DNA from: Apostichopus parvimensis
Lineage: Eukaryota > Echinodermata > Holothuroidea > Aspidochirotida > Stichopodidae
Assembly: GCA_000934455.1 (NCBI GenBank)
Contig: KN883813.1
Span: forward strand, 49,534-71,305
Direction of reading: 5' to 3'
Length of the DNA: 21,772 bases
Below are positions 1 to 9,661 of this stretch, one piece after another (position 1 is the first letter of the stretch; every line of letters starts with the position of its first letter). Under the pieces are notes generated by a model. It did no database searches, was not told the origin of the DNA, and saw only the letters and a list, made by a program, of their open reading frames with translations. Both the position numbers and the translations under genes were made by a program.

Positions 1-1239
1 TGACAAGGAAAACGTGGTAAATATCACTGATCAAAGGTCAATTTTGACCGAAAATTTTAGGTCAATCACAAATTACAAATATATGTGAAAATGAGAGTGC
101 GACAGTCGGAAAATTAGAGTGCGACAGTTGGAAAAATTAGAGTGCGACAGTCGGAAATTCCGACTGTGGCACTGAAATTTTCCAACTGTCGTCAGTTTTA
201 CCAAGATTGGGGGGGTGAGACACCCCCACACCCCCCCTCTAGCGACGTCCCTGGATATATGCAGTCATCATTGTAATCACTACCGTAAGTGTTAATTAAG
301 ACAAGTAGGCCTATTGCGTCACTGCATGTACCTACTCTTATATAGGTACCATACCACGTGATTACTGTACATCCGCTCTAAAACAAAGGAGTCAAAATGA
401 CCTAATGTATCTAAAAAAAAAGTATCTATAGGCCTAATGGCCTATTTTAATGCTTGTTTTGGCATATTATCAGTAACCAATGTTGCTTTTCTGCATTCAT
501 GTGAAAGAGCATAAATCAAAGTAGGCCTACAGTTGGTGTGAAAATAAGAAGGTCTGAAGAAGCTAGTCTATTGGCTAAACCATTTTAGAAGTTCTTTAGT
601 TATAAATGTTGATGTTACTGCGGGTGAGCAGACGGAAAGGTTGGGGTTCAGTATACTAAACTTGCTCCTCTTTTAGTTATAAATATAAGCCTTCGTGATA
701 TGCCAATTTGCAAGCGCCAAGACAAGACCTCAGCTATCATGTGGTATTGTAAGACATGCCAGTTGAAAACTTCTATCTATACTTTGGCAGGCCTTGAACG
801 TAATGCGCTTGGTGTGTCAAGTTATTAAAACGATTACTTGCTGCAGCGTTCTGAAGTAGTAAACTGTCACATTGTAATTAATACTATGATCATGTCTGAT
901 TTATTTAACTAGACATATTGATTTGTTTGGAACTTTGACTCGAGGACGAAGTATGACGTCGAATGGGCAGATTCCTCTACATCGGTCACTGGGTTAGATT
1001 CGGTTGTGTCTTGGTTCGTTTCAGCGGGTAGCGGTGGTTGTTCCCTCTATATATGGAAACAACCAAAGTGCACGTAGTTTTAAAGTACGATATTATATAG
1101 CATATGTGCAAACGTTACTATACTTCAAAACAAGACACAATTTCCAACAATGTATATCCTCCTGTTGTAGTCAGAGGCTTCGAGAACTAGAGCCAAATTG
1201 ACAAAGGGCCAGGGAAAATGTAAACCTGACCCCCACAAA
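1..1239. other. Left flank without a supported gene
   Basis: Apart from the repeat at 95-195 and its C-rich tail, this is AT-rich sequence with several TAGGCCTA-like palindromes (305-315, 426-436, 522-530). It probably includes the 3' UTR of the minus-strand receptor: a minus-strand AATAAA lies at 905-900. Open frames of about 60 codons here show no domain. Confidence 0.5.
95..195. repeat. Short tandem repeat with hairpin, probable transposon end
   Basis: Three copies of a 22-23-bp unit start at 95, 117 and 140 (GAGTGCGACAGT[C/T]GGAAA...). The third copy folds against its complement: 141-156 and 158-173 are 16-bp inverted arms with one mismatch around a single base, the inner ten pairs being perfect. 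Another complementary piece, TTTTCCAACTGTCG, ends near 192, and a C-rich tail follows to 240. Confidence 0.7.
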
Positions 1240-1278
1240 TCATTCAACATGAACGACATCTCTGGTTGACTTTCTTTC
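1240..1278 (-). CDS. Candidate last coding exon (short C-terminal tail)
   Basis: Acceptor CTCATTTAACAG, phase 0, then [12 protein letters not shown] and TGA at 1242-1240. It fits the phase of the previous exon and gives a short tail after the kinase fold. An AATAAA on the minus strand at 905-900 could serve as poly(A) signal. Twelve codons are too few for confidence, and other downstream exons are possible. Confidence 0.4.
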   Translation of the reverse strand, partial: ERKSTRDVVHVE

Positions 1279-4200
1279 CTGTTAAATGAGTATTGTAAGC
1301 CACTTGATTCCATAGCACAGTTGTATTACATGTTGCTTATTGTAACCTTCTTCCTTATTAAAAGTCATTGGTGAGCCAAAGAAAGCAATACGGATCTCTG
1401 CATTTCTTTTGGAACTATCACTGGTACATCTAATGTTCCCGGTATACATTTAATATCTTACTACACTTGCCAAAAAACCTTCAGAGTAGTTCGTATATAA
1501 AACCTGTTAACTAATTAGACCTATGTGAAGGGGCTGTATCAATATAACCTACAGTTCTTACCTGTTCTAATTTTTTCACCATATTTTTTAGTTTAGTTGC
1601 TATCGTACTAAAATTAGGTCGCTCCCTTTTTCTGTTGCTCCAAGAAGAGAGCATAATACCATACCTGTGATGAAAATGTGGAATAAAATTTCGAAATTCA
1701 TGACCATCAGTTCTTGTTTTAGTGCTGTTGAAAAGGTTTCGAATTTGCCGACTATCCCTGAATGTTTCAATAAACATTATAATTCTACAAATGTGTATCA
1801 ATTCATATGTTATCGATCGTCTGCAATGATTTGTATTACTCCTATGACATTATTCCGAAAGAAGACAGACTTATGAATATTAGACGTATAGTAGATCTTT
1901 CAAAATCTATGATTATGTTCTGTGATGTACGTGTTTACATACCCTATACGTTTACGGCTAACACGTGGCTATTTCCCATACTTTTTCAGGTGTGTCTAAT
2001 GCTCCTAATGAGTTGTACGTTCGATTATACCATACGTCGGGAATTATTAATAGTAAATGTTCAAGAGGAAAAAAGTTACTGGTAGGATACTTCATTGTCT
2101 CGCAAGTGCTTACCCGAAAGCTTTTTTTGGCAGTACACATCATCTTATGAAAGCTGTGTTTTATGCAGGAACGTGAATATTAATGACTAGTATTCTTAAA
2201 GGCCCTAATTCTGTCTGTAACCCAAGGTCAAGAAATCATCATCATCATCATATACTTACATGGAGTTTCCTTTTTAATTTTATTCTTTATAGATTTCGGA
2301 GTCGCTGACTCTGCAGCAAATTTATTTATGATATCATGATATGGAGTGGTTGTGGGTAGGGGAAAGAGGGGTGGGGGGGGGGGAGTGTTGGAACCTGGAT
2401 ATCGGTAAGAATCATATCCAGATAAAAATCCCTTTTCGTTTCACTGTTTGTTTTTTAGTTTTAACTCAACTTACAGATCTGACATGGATAACTTGTCAGA
2501 GGATCGTACAAGATTGCAAGTAGTTTCATTTTGTTCTACTAATAGCATGGTTGTGAAGAAGACAACTTTACAAAATGTTCAAATTGAAAATTGTAGATGT
2601 CTTACACAGCTCCGGGACAACAAAGAGGTTGTGGTAAGATAAATCCTCCTCTGATTTGCTTTTCGATCTCAGAGTCGCTAACTCTTGCAAGTGGGATTTC
2701 ACCTAAAGATAAACAAATCAAGTTAGACATTATATGAATTAATTGGTTTCTATTTCTCTTTCGCACTCCAATTCTGAGAATGACAATATAGAGTAGGTCT
2801 TTTATGCTTTAACACATGTGATCTTCTACATGAGAATATATACCTTTAATGTTATCAGTTGCCATCGACCTTTGTCCTAATACGAGTGCGTGTACATTTC
2901 AACAGGGTAGTGGTTATCGCATTACCTGCTATTTGAAGAATTGTAAATACTGTAAAGTCTAGCATCACTTATCTTGCATGCCTCCCCAACACAAGTTCAT
3001 ATTAAACAAGCAATGATATCAGATAACTTACAGACGAAATTGAAAACAAACAATAGTTTTTTACATATGTAAAATGGAGAGAATGCTTAGGAATCGATTA
3101 TCCGAACCACCCCATTTATTGCTATATCAGAAACAGTAATACGTAGACTATTGTTCTTACCAAAAGAAAATAACTCCCATAATAGTACTGCATATCCCCA
3201 TACATCACTAGCTTGATAATATTCCTGCATGAAAATTGTCTCGGGAGGCATCCATGCAATGGGTGGACGTTCCTGTTGAAGTGGAAAACTGCAAAGTTAT
3301 ATACCTTAAGCAGTTAACGAAATAAAATAAAAGGTACTCATAGGATCATGGATTTGATAGAAATACCAACATGAGTTATTTAGGATGGCGAGATCATAAT
3401 ATATAACAACGGAACCGTTTGCACTTACAGTCGCCATTTTTTTGACTTCGCATGCGTTTCATCAGATTGATCTTTAGTATAATATCAAAGCTACTACATT
3501 TCAATGAGCTCGGTCCAACCACTTAACTTCCAATATTTAGTCATATGTCCCTCATACATGTTACGAATTAGGTTACCTTTTTCATGAGTTCTTCAACCTT
3601 TCTCATAGCTGAGGTCAAAGGACAGATATCATAGAGCTTGCATTGTCCAACACTAGAGAGAAGAACTTTCTTTAGGCACAACGCTGGGTGACAGAACTTA
3701 GGCAGGATGAAAAGCGATAAAGAAATATATTTAGTTAGGCAACTGAATCGCAACGAATGATCTTCAACTAAGGTATCATAAGAGGACCTAATTGTGTCTT
3801 ATTTACAGCTAAGGACACTAATTACATACGTCAATATATAGAAACTTTTAACGATATTTTGATACAGAGGAATTGTGTGAAGTTAGTATCGTATTGAAAC
3901 AGATTTGCACTTCAAGAAGTAATACATTGACAGGAAAAGTTAAACTTTAAAAACACGTAGACACTCAAAGTGTCCAATATACGTAAGTGTATGAAGTATA
4001 TGCCTACACGTTTAAGTACTTAAGATGATTCAATAAAGCTTTCAAACAGTGTTGTGAACTTTTTCTAAACTTCCCTTTACCAAGTCACGGGAAACGTTAC
4101 TTCCACGTCACTTTGTATTTTGAAAAGTTAGGTTAACATAACCTTTACCCTTATATAAGTATACATCACAAGAATGGGATGTGAGGTCAAGTAGCAGTGT

Positions 4201-7200
4201 TTTGATATATACGTACAGCTGTGGGGTTCTTGTCGTAATGAAACCGATGTGCACTTCAAGCAGTAATACATTGACAGGAAAAGTGAAACTTTAAGTAACG
4301 TAGACACTCAAATGATCCAATATAGTATTTGGAATGGAGTGTATACGTTTAAGTACTTATAAGATAATGGCACCTGAAACGTTCAAAACCTGTTATCAAT
4401 ATACACAAACGGAAAATTTTCAATTGGTGTACCTTTTGCCCCGAAAGAAAACGCAATCCTTTATTTATATTTGATGCAAAATATATCAGTTCTTGCAGCT
4501 CCGTTTTCATCTTTTCTTGTAAGAAGTCTTGATTACCAGTGCCCGTTGACGCCGCATGGGACTCCCTTGCACCTTGGTAATGTGTCATCATGAAGTCCCT
4601 TAAAGATCCACCATCCAACTGCTCGTAAAAGATTGAATAAGGTACTGCAAAATATCAACAAAGAAATCAAACAATTGGTTGGTGTCCGGAAAGTGTGTAA
4701 GTAGGGAGGGGGGGGGGGGTGTCAGGCGTCGGTTAACTTTGTTTCCTTTCGTTGAATGCATTTCTTTATCAAGAATGTATTTTGTCCCTTTATCTGAGTT
4801 TCATTAGTATCCAACTAAGTTATTCATATAAGGCACACATACTTCACATAAATCTTTTAATGGCTTAACAAAATACGATTGCCCCCTTCCCCCTCTGCAC
4901 AAAACAAATGAGAAACCTGATGGTAGGTTAATAGAGAATGAGTTTGAGAGACACTTACGTTCGTCGACAGAGATGCAAAGTAACTTAACAACACTGGAAT
5001 GTCCCCGGAGAGAGTTCAAGGCAATTGCCAGCTTTTGGAAGGATCTCGCATCGTTCATTGTAGCTGATCCTTCAGAAAATAAAATCAATAGATAATGTAT
5101 TCGATGGCTGGTTGTTAGCTTACGAGCAAGTCAGGCACTGGAATATTACAGGTACAATTAATTAGGCGATGAGGTTTTTATTGTGCAGAACATTGGTAAC
5201 AAACCCTAATTTTTTTTTATTGATACAGCTCAAATTTAGATGAGTCGAAACTGAAAGAATGTTATCTTACCTGACAATGTTTTTGCAAAACATTTTACAT
5301 CTTTGTTTTCCCCTTTGGTGTACGTAGCACTCCAGTATTCAAACATTCTACTAGTTTTCAAGCAAATTGCTAATGTAGTTTGGTAGCCATCTTGCGCATT
5401 CACTAAAGAGAAAGGTAAACATGTATTATCTTCTACTTGTTAAGTATTTTAAAATAGAGATGCTTGGAGTGAGTGAGTAATTCAATAGCGAAGCAGACTG
5501 TAGGTGCATACTAAATTGTTTTATTGTTATTCTCTTGTTGCATAAACTATCAAACAAAGTCGATTGCTTTTGCATCTTGTAAGAAACATATCATCAATGA
5601 ACTTGACCCGACGCCATTTTGCTTAACATTCATATTTAACACAATTTAAAAAAATGTCATTTGATGGAGCACAAAATAGAACCGTATCTGTATCATGTGA
5701 TTGTGGTTTAAAGTTAACTAGTAGTTATGTAAGTAATCGAACACATACAGTCATTCATTTAGTTACATTTAGTCAATAATTTTAATAATATGTAAATTAA
5801 CAATTCATATAGTGTCAATAGTTTCTTTACCGTTGTCTGTTGGTGAATCTTTGTTTGGATGTTCGTCATGATCGCTTACATCATCATACACAGGATGGTC
5901 GGTCATACCCTGAGCGGTGTCAACATTGTCAGAGTTGGTTTGTCTTGATGGAGGCCTTTTTAGAGTAATAATAGTGTAACAGAGAATAAGAGTTTAACAG
6001 TTGAAGAGTTTAACATAGTTTAACACAGTTTAACATGGAATCAAATTGTGACTATTTTTGCAGTTTACATTAGAACACAATGGTGCATATAGCATGATGT
6101 TATGGCATTATGAACATGATTATATAGCTTAATGTCTAGCCTGTAGAAACAGTAACCACAGATTACTACAAAGTTTGAAAACATGAGACACGAAATCAGT
6201 TTTTGCATATTCATTTCAGCGACAATATGAAAGTTTTAAGTTAATAAGGAAATGAAATGATGATGAAGGTATGTTGTCGTGGTTTTGAATTGAGAGAATG
6301 ACGTCAATGTGGATTTGAGAAGACAAAAAGTACGGAAATAATTCCTTGTCACACATATCATGGAAAACGCTAGGATTTGTCTCACTGAATTATTTACTTA
6401 CTTTATATTTGTAGTATACCTTCGTTGTCCTGTTAGGAAGAAGCAAAGTTTATTTTTTCTCGTTAACTCGTTGAGGTATATGATCAGGACTGGTGAAAAT
6501 TCTCAGGTTAAAATAGAATGTGTGAGTTAGAGAACTAAATTTCCCTACTGGGAACTTACTTTTATTTTTGCAGAAAAGGCCAATACTCGTTAAGATAGAA
6601 ACAAGGAAGAGAACCGGTACTAGAACAATCAATGCAATGAAATGACTCTCATTTTCTTCTGAAACAGAGAAATGTAAATGTTGTCCGGTAATACACAAAG
6701 AAATGTCTACAAAGAAGCAGGTGGTCATACAATTTTGGTATTGGACGACGTTTGACACAAGCAAAACGATTGAAGTGTTGGTAGAAATAACACAGGGAAT
6801 TTGGATGTATGAACGATTAAAAAATTAATGTCTGCACTTGTCAATAAAGAAGGTTACGAATCATATATCAGTATCACTATCGAACAATATCATAAATGTG
6901 ACGTACTCCACTGGATGAACAGCGAAATTTAATAATACAGACTTATTTCTGTATTTCCAGTTCCGCAGAATCACAGAAATATATTTACTTATCTGGCGTT
7001 AGGCTTACACTTTACCCATAGGGAATACATTACAATCATATATGGCACAATGTCCTAATGGAAAGCACGTACATACCAGTTGAAAACTTAAATAGCACCA
7101 AATTCGACAGATGTGCTACACCATGTCCAAAGTATACTTAAAAGCTGATGTACTTGACATTGGCACTACAAAATGAATATTTGAAATGGTTGGAAATTAT

Positions 7201-9036
7201 TTGGCTTTAAGAGTAATATAAGTTGTCTTAATAGAGACTAATATACCTTTTTCAGGGGCTGCTGTACCGTCAGATGGCTTGGCGCTGATCGGAACAATCG
7301 ATATGGTCACAGACCTTGTTTCAATCAAGGGTCCTTGAACTTGACAGATTAGTGAAGTTTTGTCGGTTGGGTGAAATGTTAAAGTTGATGTAAAATGACT
7401 TGAATTCTTCACCGCATAAGATCTATTCCTCAATCCATTGATAATCCAGGTAATATTGAAGGGAGCGATAGCTTCAGTCACTTCACATTGCACCGTTTCG
7501 TTTGATGCTGTCCGTGTCTTGAACATTAACTCCTCAGATACTATCTCAGTATCCTTCTTGATCTGCACCAATGGTTTCCCTTGTAGATCAAGAAAATACA
7601 AAGTACCAACTGTAAGCACGATGCATTAGACTTGTAGCATATATTAAACATTAACCCTTTTCAATTTGACAAAGAGATTTCTTTTCCAACCGGTATCATG
7701 TGTGTCCCTTTCTTTACAGTTACCATTTTTGAATGAACGATCATTGTCTATTGGCTCTGTAAAATGGACTACTGGATGTAAGAAATAGTAACCAAAAAAA
7801 TATGTGCACACAAATGATTGGGTATTAAGGTTTTGGTGGATAAAATGTGGCCGATTTTGTCCTATCTGGAATAACACGTTATGCGAAACAAATGTCCAGA
7901 GAAAAGAAAATGTGATCAAAGTCTTAAAATATATTAATTACAGAAAATATGTACAGATTATATTATGTTCGTTCGCTAGACCTCCTCTGGTGATAATGCG
8001 TCAAGGAAAATCAACTTTCAATATTTTTCAGTTAACAGTGATAACAAGAGAGGGCAAACCTACTTTCTCGATTCATACTCCCAACTTAAGCAAATAACTA
8101 ACATAAAAACGCTATCACTAATGATTTGTCAATAACATCTACTCTATGTGTAAATTTGTCAAAAATAAACTTAATCTGCATTTGTAAGACTAATTCCAAC
8201 AATTCTATGTTAGGTTAAACAATTGCCTTGAACACCACTGGAACATATGTGGGGAACGCTCCACTGTCTTGGATTTAAAATTCCGTTAAATCCGTATCAG
8301 TAAAGTAGATATATCATGACAACTCCATAGTAAGCAGTTATATGTACAGTTTTATTTCTCAGTACGAACATTAACATAAACATAGTGATAGTTCCCCTTT
8401 ATAATAATCCTTGAACGATAATGACTGCGTTACTTACCTTTTACGTCTATTTTGAACCTTGCTGCCTCGGAACCATTATACAAACAAGTAAACACATCAA
8501 AAGACATCATTTTTTTGTCAACATTTAGCAACTCCAGTGTCTCATGCAATGAACTGCGATTGTTAACAGTCGCCTGAAGTTTGTCGTAACTACTAGTCCG
8601 TGCGTTATCTCTAAATATGGTTTCATTATCGTATTTCCATGTCATCCCGAACTTGTAAGAAGAGCGATTAACTGGGCATTCCAAGCAAACGTTTCCGTTC
8701 GGTATAACTGTTATTGTTATATTCGAGTAAGCATCCGCGTTAATCTGGCTTCCCATGCAAATAATCTTTACCTGGAGTAGCAGGAGAACTATTAAAATAA
8801 AAGCGGAATAAAGAAAAATAAATGGATTGAAAACAAATTGATTTGAAATCTTGCTCGAAACAATGAAAAGAAATCCAAGAAGTTTTCGTACCTTTAAAAG
8901 TTATATTCAGAATATCTTTCGAGTAAGTCATATTGAGTAATGCCATAGCCTCTAGATCGTTCAATTGTAACACAGCACACTGGAATGTAGAAGATCTATT
9001 TTCCAGTTGATCCTCAGGTCTATGTGGTTGATGCAA
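1240..9036 (-). CDS. Ig-domain receptor pseudokinase (tyrosine-kinase-like), 5' end unresolved
   Basis: The exons, 5' to 3' on the minus strand, are 8892-9036 (5' border uncertain), 8438-8788, 7247-7609, 6560-6658, 6402-6429, 5831-5955, 5271-5402, 4959-5069, 4433-4644, 3577-3696, 3161-3272, 2606-2702, 1562-1664 and tentatively 1240-1278. From 8892 to 1562 all junction phases agree. The product has at least two full Ig-like domains and a partial one, one transmembrane helix, a juxtamembrane segment and a complete kinase fold of about 290 residues. Catalytic residues are lost: no Gly-rich loop, no helix-C Glu at the expected place, HRD to HPA, the loop Asn to Lys, DFG to DIC. Structural landmarks stay (VAVK-like Lys, WMPPE, SDVW, ERPNF). 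Family knowledge: receptor pseudokinases signal by scaffolding or heterodimerising. No clear assignment to a named RTK class can be made by eye. Confidence 0.85.
1562..1664 (-). CDS. Kinase exon: subdomain XI
   Basis: Acceptor TTTTCATCACAG, phase 2 in, donor GAACAG|GTAAGA, phase 0 out. [20 protein letters not shown] and [14 protein letters not shown] follow. Joined to the previous exon, the spacing of CPxxIYxLMxxCWxxxPxxRPxF is kept residue for residue, with the structural Arg in ERPNF present. Reading through the donor would add [11 protein letters not shown] before a stop at 1511. Confidence 0.88.
1665..2605. other. Intron of the receptor pseudokinase
   Basis: It contains the ATC microsatellite, an 11-G run at 2373-2383, and two short open stretches with splice-like borders (1980-2083 plus strand; 2475-2538 minus strand). 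Neither could be tied to a gene. Confidence 0.5.
2235..2251. repeat. (ATC)n microsatellite
   Basis: Five ATC units inside a kinase-gene intron. Confidence 0.8.
2606..2702 (-). CDS. Kinase exon: subdomain X
   Basis: Acceptor TTTATCTTTAG, phase 1 in, donor GCTGT|GTAAGA, phase 2 out. [20 protein letters not shown] then [13 protein letters not shown] matches the GxxPYPGxSNxEVxxxIxxGYRLPxPxxCPxxIY pattern of tyrosine kinases, although the usual PY is PL. Confidence 0.85.
3161..3272 (-). CDS. Kinase exon: P+1 loop and helix F
   Basis: Acceptor CCACTTCAACAG, phase 0 in, donor TTTG|GTAAGA, phase 1 out. [20 protein letters not shown] then [18 protein letters not shown] match PIxWMAPE and SDVWSFGVLLWEIFTLG. 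The helix-F Asp (SDVW) is kept. An alternative acceptor 16 nt upstream (3289-3290) would be out of phase with the previous exon. Confidence 0.92.
3577..3696 (-). CDS. Kinase exon: degenerate catalytic loop and DFG region
   Basis: A 120-nt phase 0-0 exon, acceptor CATCCTGCCTAAG, donor AAAAAG|GTAACC. It reads [20 protein letters not shown] and then [20 protein letters not shown]. Against FVHRDLAARNVLV, the HRD is HPA (codons at 3690-3682), so the catalytic Asp is Ala, and the metal-binding Asn is Lys. DFG is DIC (3630-3622): the Asp is kept but Phe and Gly are changed. Spacing is otherwise intact, and this exon is the main reason for the pseudokinase call. Confidence 0.88.
3895..4367. repeat. 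Diverged direct duplication of about 130 bp within an intron
   Basis: The stretch at about 3895-4025 recurs at about 4240-4367. Shared blocks include GCACTTCAAG, AGTAATACATTGACAGGAAA, GTAGACACTCAAA and ACGTTTAAGTACTTA in the same order, with substitutions and small indels between them. The copies are 345 bp apart, between the hinge exon and the catalytic-loop exon of the receptor pseudokinase. Confidence 0.8.
4433..4644 (-). CDS. Kinase exon: hinge to helix E
   Basis: Acceptor GATATTTTGCAG, donor AAAAG|GTACAC, phase 1 in, 0 out. [20 protein letters not shown] matches the hinge pattern LYVVxEYxxxGxLRDFL. A kinase-insert-like polar stretch ([16 protein letters not shown]) follows, then [19 protein letters not shown] as helix E (cf. 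YAxQVAxGMxYLxSxK). This is the clearest tyrosine-kinase signature in the gene. Confidence 0.88.
4708..4719. repeat. Poly-G tract (12 G)
   Basis: It lies about 60 bp upstream (minus-strand sense) of the acceptor of the hinge exon. On the transcribed sense it is a C run preceding the pyrimidine tract. Confidence 0.8.
4959..5069 (-). CDS. Kinase exon: helix C to strand beta4
   Basis: Phase 1-1, donor GAAC|GTAAGT. It reads [20 protein letters not shown], then [30 protein letters not shown] matches the LxxHxNVVxLLGVC landmark of tyrosine kinases. At the helix-C position that normally carries Glu there is Lys or Leu (FQKLAIAL), so the Lys-Glu salt bridge is lost. Confidence 0.85.
5271..5402 (-). 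CDS. Kinase N-lobe exon: strands beta1-beta3
   Basis: Phase 1-1, acceptor CTCTTTAG, donor TCAG|GTAAGA. It reads [20 protein letters not shown] and then [19 protein letters not shown]. It aligns with the RTK N-lobe, with CFAKTL in place of VAVKTL so that the beta3 Lys is kept. The GxGxFGxV glycine loop is replaced by [12 protein letters not shown], with no glycine. Confidence 0.82.
5831..5955 (-). CDS. Juxtamembrane exon with tyrosine motif
   Basis: Phase 2 in, 1 out, donor AACG|GTAAAG. It reads [20 protein letters not shown] and then [21 protein letters not shown]. The acidic-flanked VYDDV is a plausible tyrosine phosphorylation and SH2-docking site; since this kinase looks inactive, a partner kinase would have to modify it. 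The segment is polar and disordered, as usual for RTK juxtamembrane regions. Confidence 0.8.
5991..6036. repeat. Short tandem repeat, AGTTTAACA units
   Basis: Four AGTTTAACA-type units of 10-16 bp spacing in the intron upstream of the juxtamembrane exon. It is simple-sequence expansion and no function is evident. Confidence 0.7.
6402..6429 (-). CDS. 28-nt juxtamembrane micro-exon
   Basis: It is flanked by CTTCCTAACAG and AAA|GTAAGT. With phase 1 in and 2 out it gives QRRYTTNI plus split codons for Arg and Lys, exactly bridging the transmembrane exon and the next exon. Without it the two neighbours are out of phase, which supports it strongly despite its size. The Arg run completes the stop-transfer signal. 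Confidence 0.75.
6560..6658 (-). CDS. Transmembrane exon of the receptor pseudokinase
   Basis: A 99-nt phase 1-1 exon with acceptor CTGTTTCAG and donor AAAA|GTAAGT. It reads [20 protein letters not shown] and on to [12 protein letters not shown]: about 23 hydrophobic residues followed by basic residues, which with the next exon become KNKRQRR. Type I topology. Confidence 0.88.
7247..7609 (-). CDS. Ig-like domain exon (membrane-proximal)
   Basis: A 363-nt phase 1-1 exon with acceptor GTGCTTACAG and donor AAAAAG|GTATAT. Ig landmarks: TVQCEVTE (B), NITWIING (C), [10 protein letters not shown] (E) and SLICQVQGP (F), then [14 protein letters not shown] as strand G and a stalk [10 protein letters not shown] leading to the membrane exon. 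The sequons NET, NIT, NRS and NSS are visible. Confidence 0.88.
7610..8437. other. Intron between the two Ig exons of the receptor pseudokinase
   Basis: 828 bp of AT-rich sequence. Open frames of about 90 codons on both strands (7644-7919, 7804-8097) lack splice borders in phase and any recognisable domain. Nothing else is seen. Confidence 0.6.
8438..8788 (-). CDS. Ig-like domain exon (membrane-distal full domain)
   Basis: A 351-nt exon, phase 1-1, with acceptor TTTTAATAG and donor AAAG|GTAAGT. It starts [20 protein letters not shown]. The Ig landmarks are NVCLECPV (strand B), GMTWKYDN (strand C with Trp), [10 protein letters not shown] (strand E) and [10 protein letters not shown] (strand F Cys). 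Several N-glycosylation sequons (NIT, NRS, NET, NGS) fit an extracellular domain. Confidence 0.85.
8892..9036 (-). CDS. Partial Ig-like exon, 5' border unresolved
   Basis: The donor is AAAG|GTACGA at 8890-8891, phase 1, joining the next Ig exon in frame. The readable part is [20 protein letters not shown] and continues to [14 protein letters not shown]: an F-strand-like FQC and G strand of an Ig fold with NRS, NMT and NIT sequons. An in-frame TAG lies just above 9036, so the exon starts at or below it. The acceptor candidates give phase 0 or 2 rather than the expected 1. The front half of the Ig fold is not seen here. Confidence 0.6.
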
Positions 9037-9388
9037 CTATATCCGTGAACGTTCGTCACTACATTGTAACTATCTTTAATCATCTTAATTGTATATTGTA
9101 ACTGTTAATGTTTAATTATATTTCACTTTCATTTCATATATCGGGTGTAACAATGATTTAGTCTGTATAACGTAAAACTGAACCAACAGTGTACCTGTTA
9201 CTGACATTTGAAGCTCTAACGCTTTTGTGTGATTAATTCCAGCCTATGCTAGGCGTAACAGAAGAACAAAACTTGATTCCGCTTCGTTGTAAGTTGATGA
9301 TTTCATTTAAATTAATATTAATGTGTGATTGTAGTTTAATTTCAGCTATCCTCGGAACAAAATGGCGTATGCATTGAATTTGACTTAC

Positions 9389-9489
9389 CAGGAAGTACCT
9401 CGCAACTACCTGCATTCTGACATAAGCCGGCGCTAGTTGTATTTGGAACATCAATTGTATTTTTTTCCGTTGATAGAAAATATTGGATG
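9389..9489 (-). CDS. Candidate N-terminal exon with EGF-like start (tentative)
   Basis: An open segment ends at a good donor (CCTG|GTAAGT, 9387-9388), phase 1. It reads TIDVPNTTSAGLCQNAGSCE and then VLPG. CxNxGxC is how many EGF-like domains begin, but the rest of such a domain was not found in the next few hundred bases, and phase 1 does not connect to the exon near 9036. It may be a real exon with a missing partner or chance. Confidence 0.35.
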
Positions 9490-9646
9490 CTGGTCACTCA
9501 AGGTTTCAATCCAGAAAATTTGATAACTTTTCATATCGCAAACGCATCGATTCGTAAACATCCATTGGTTTAGATTTGGTGGATGACAATAAGTCTAGCT
9601 ACTTGTACATAATAGAAGCTGGCTTGGTAAAGATAAATAGTTATAT

Positions 9647-9661
9647 TGCCGGGACCCGGCA
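9647..9661. other. Perfect 7-bp inverted repeat
   Basis: TGCCGGGACCCGGCA: seven paired bases round one A, in otherwise AT-rich sequence. It may be a protein-binding palindrome. Confidence 0.4.

Noticed and set aside
595..665. tRNA-like fragment with GGTTGGGGTTCAGT resembling a B box.
   Set aside because: No A box, acceptor stem or anticodon arm could be paired around it.
1980..2083. Plus-strand open segment [20 protein letters not shown] between a TTTTTCAG acceptor and a CTG|GTAGGA donor.
   Set aside because: No neighbouring plus-strand exons or recognisable domain, and it lies in an intron of the minus-strand gene.
2475..2538. Minus-strand stretch [20 protein letters not shown] with splice-like borders, resembling kinase subdomain XI spacing.
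   Set aside because: Its acceptor phase (1) does not match the donor at 2605 (2), key residues are absent, and the exon at 1562-1664 fits that place perfectly. At most a relic duplicate; more likely chance.
3273..3288. Alternative upstream acceptor (ACTTTGCAG at 3289-3290) for the P+1 loop exon.
   Set aside because: It gives the wrong phase relative to the donor at 3577. The acceptor at 3273-3274 keeps the frame and the kinase spacing.
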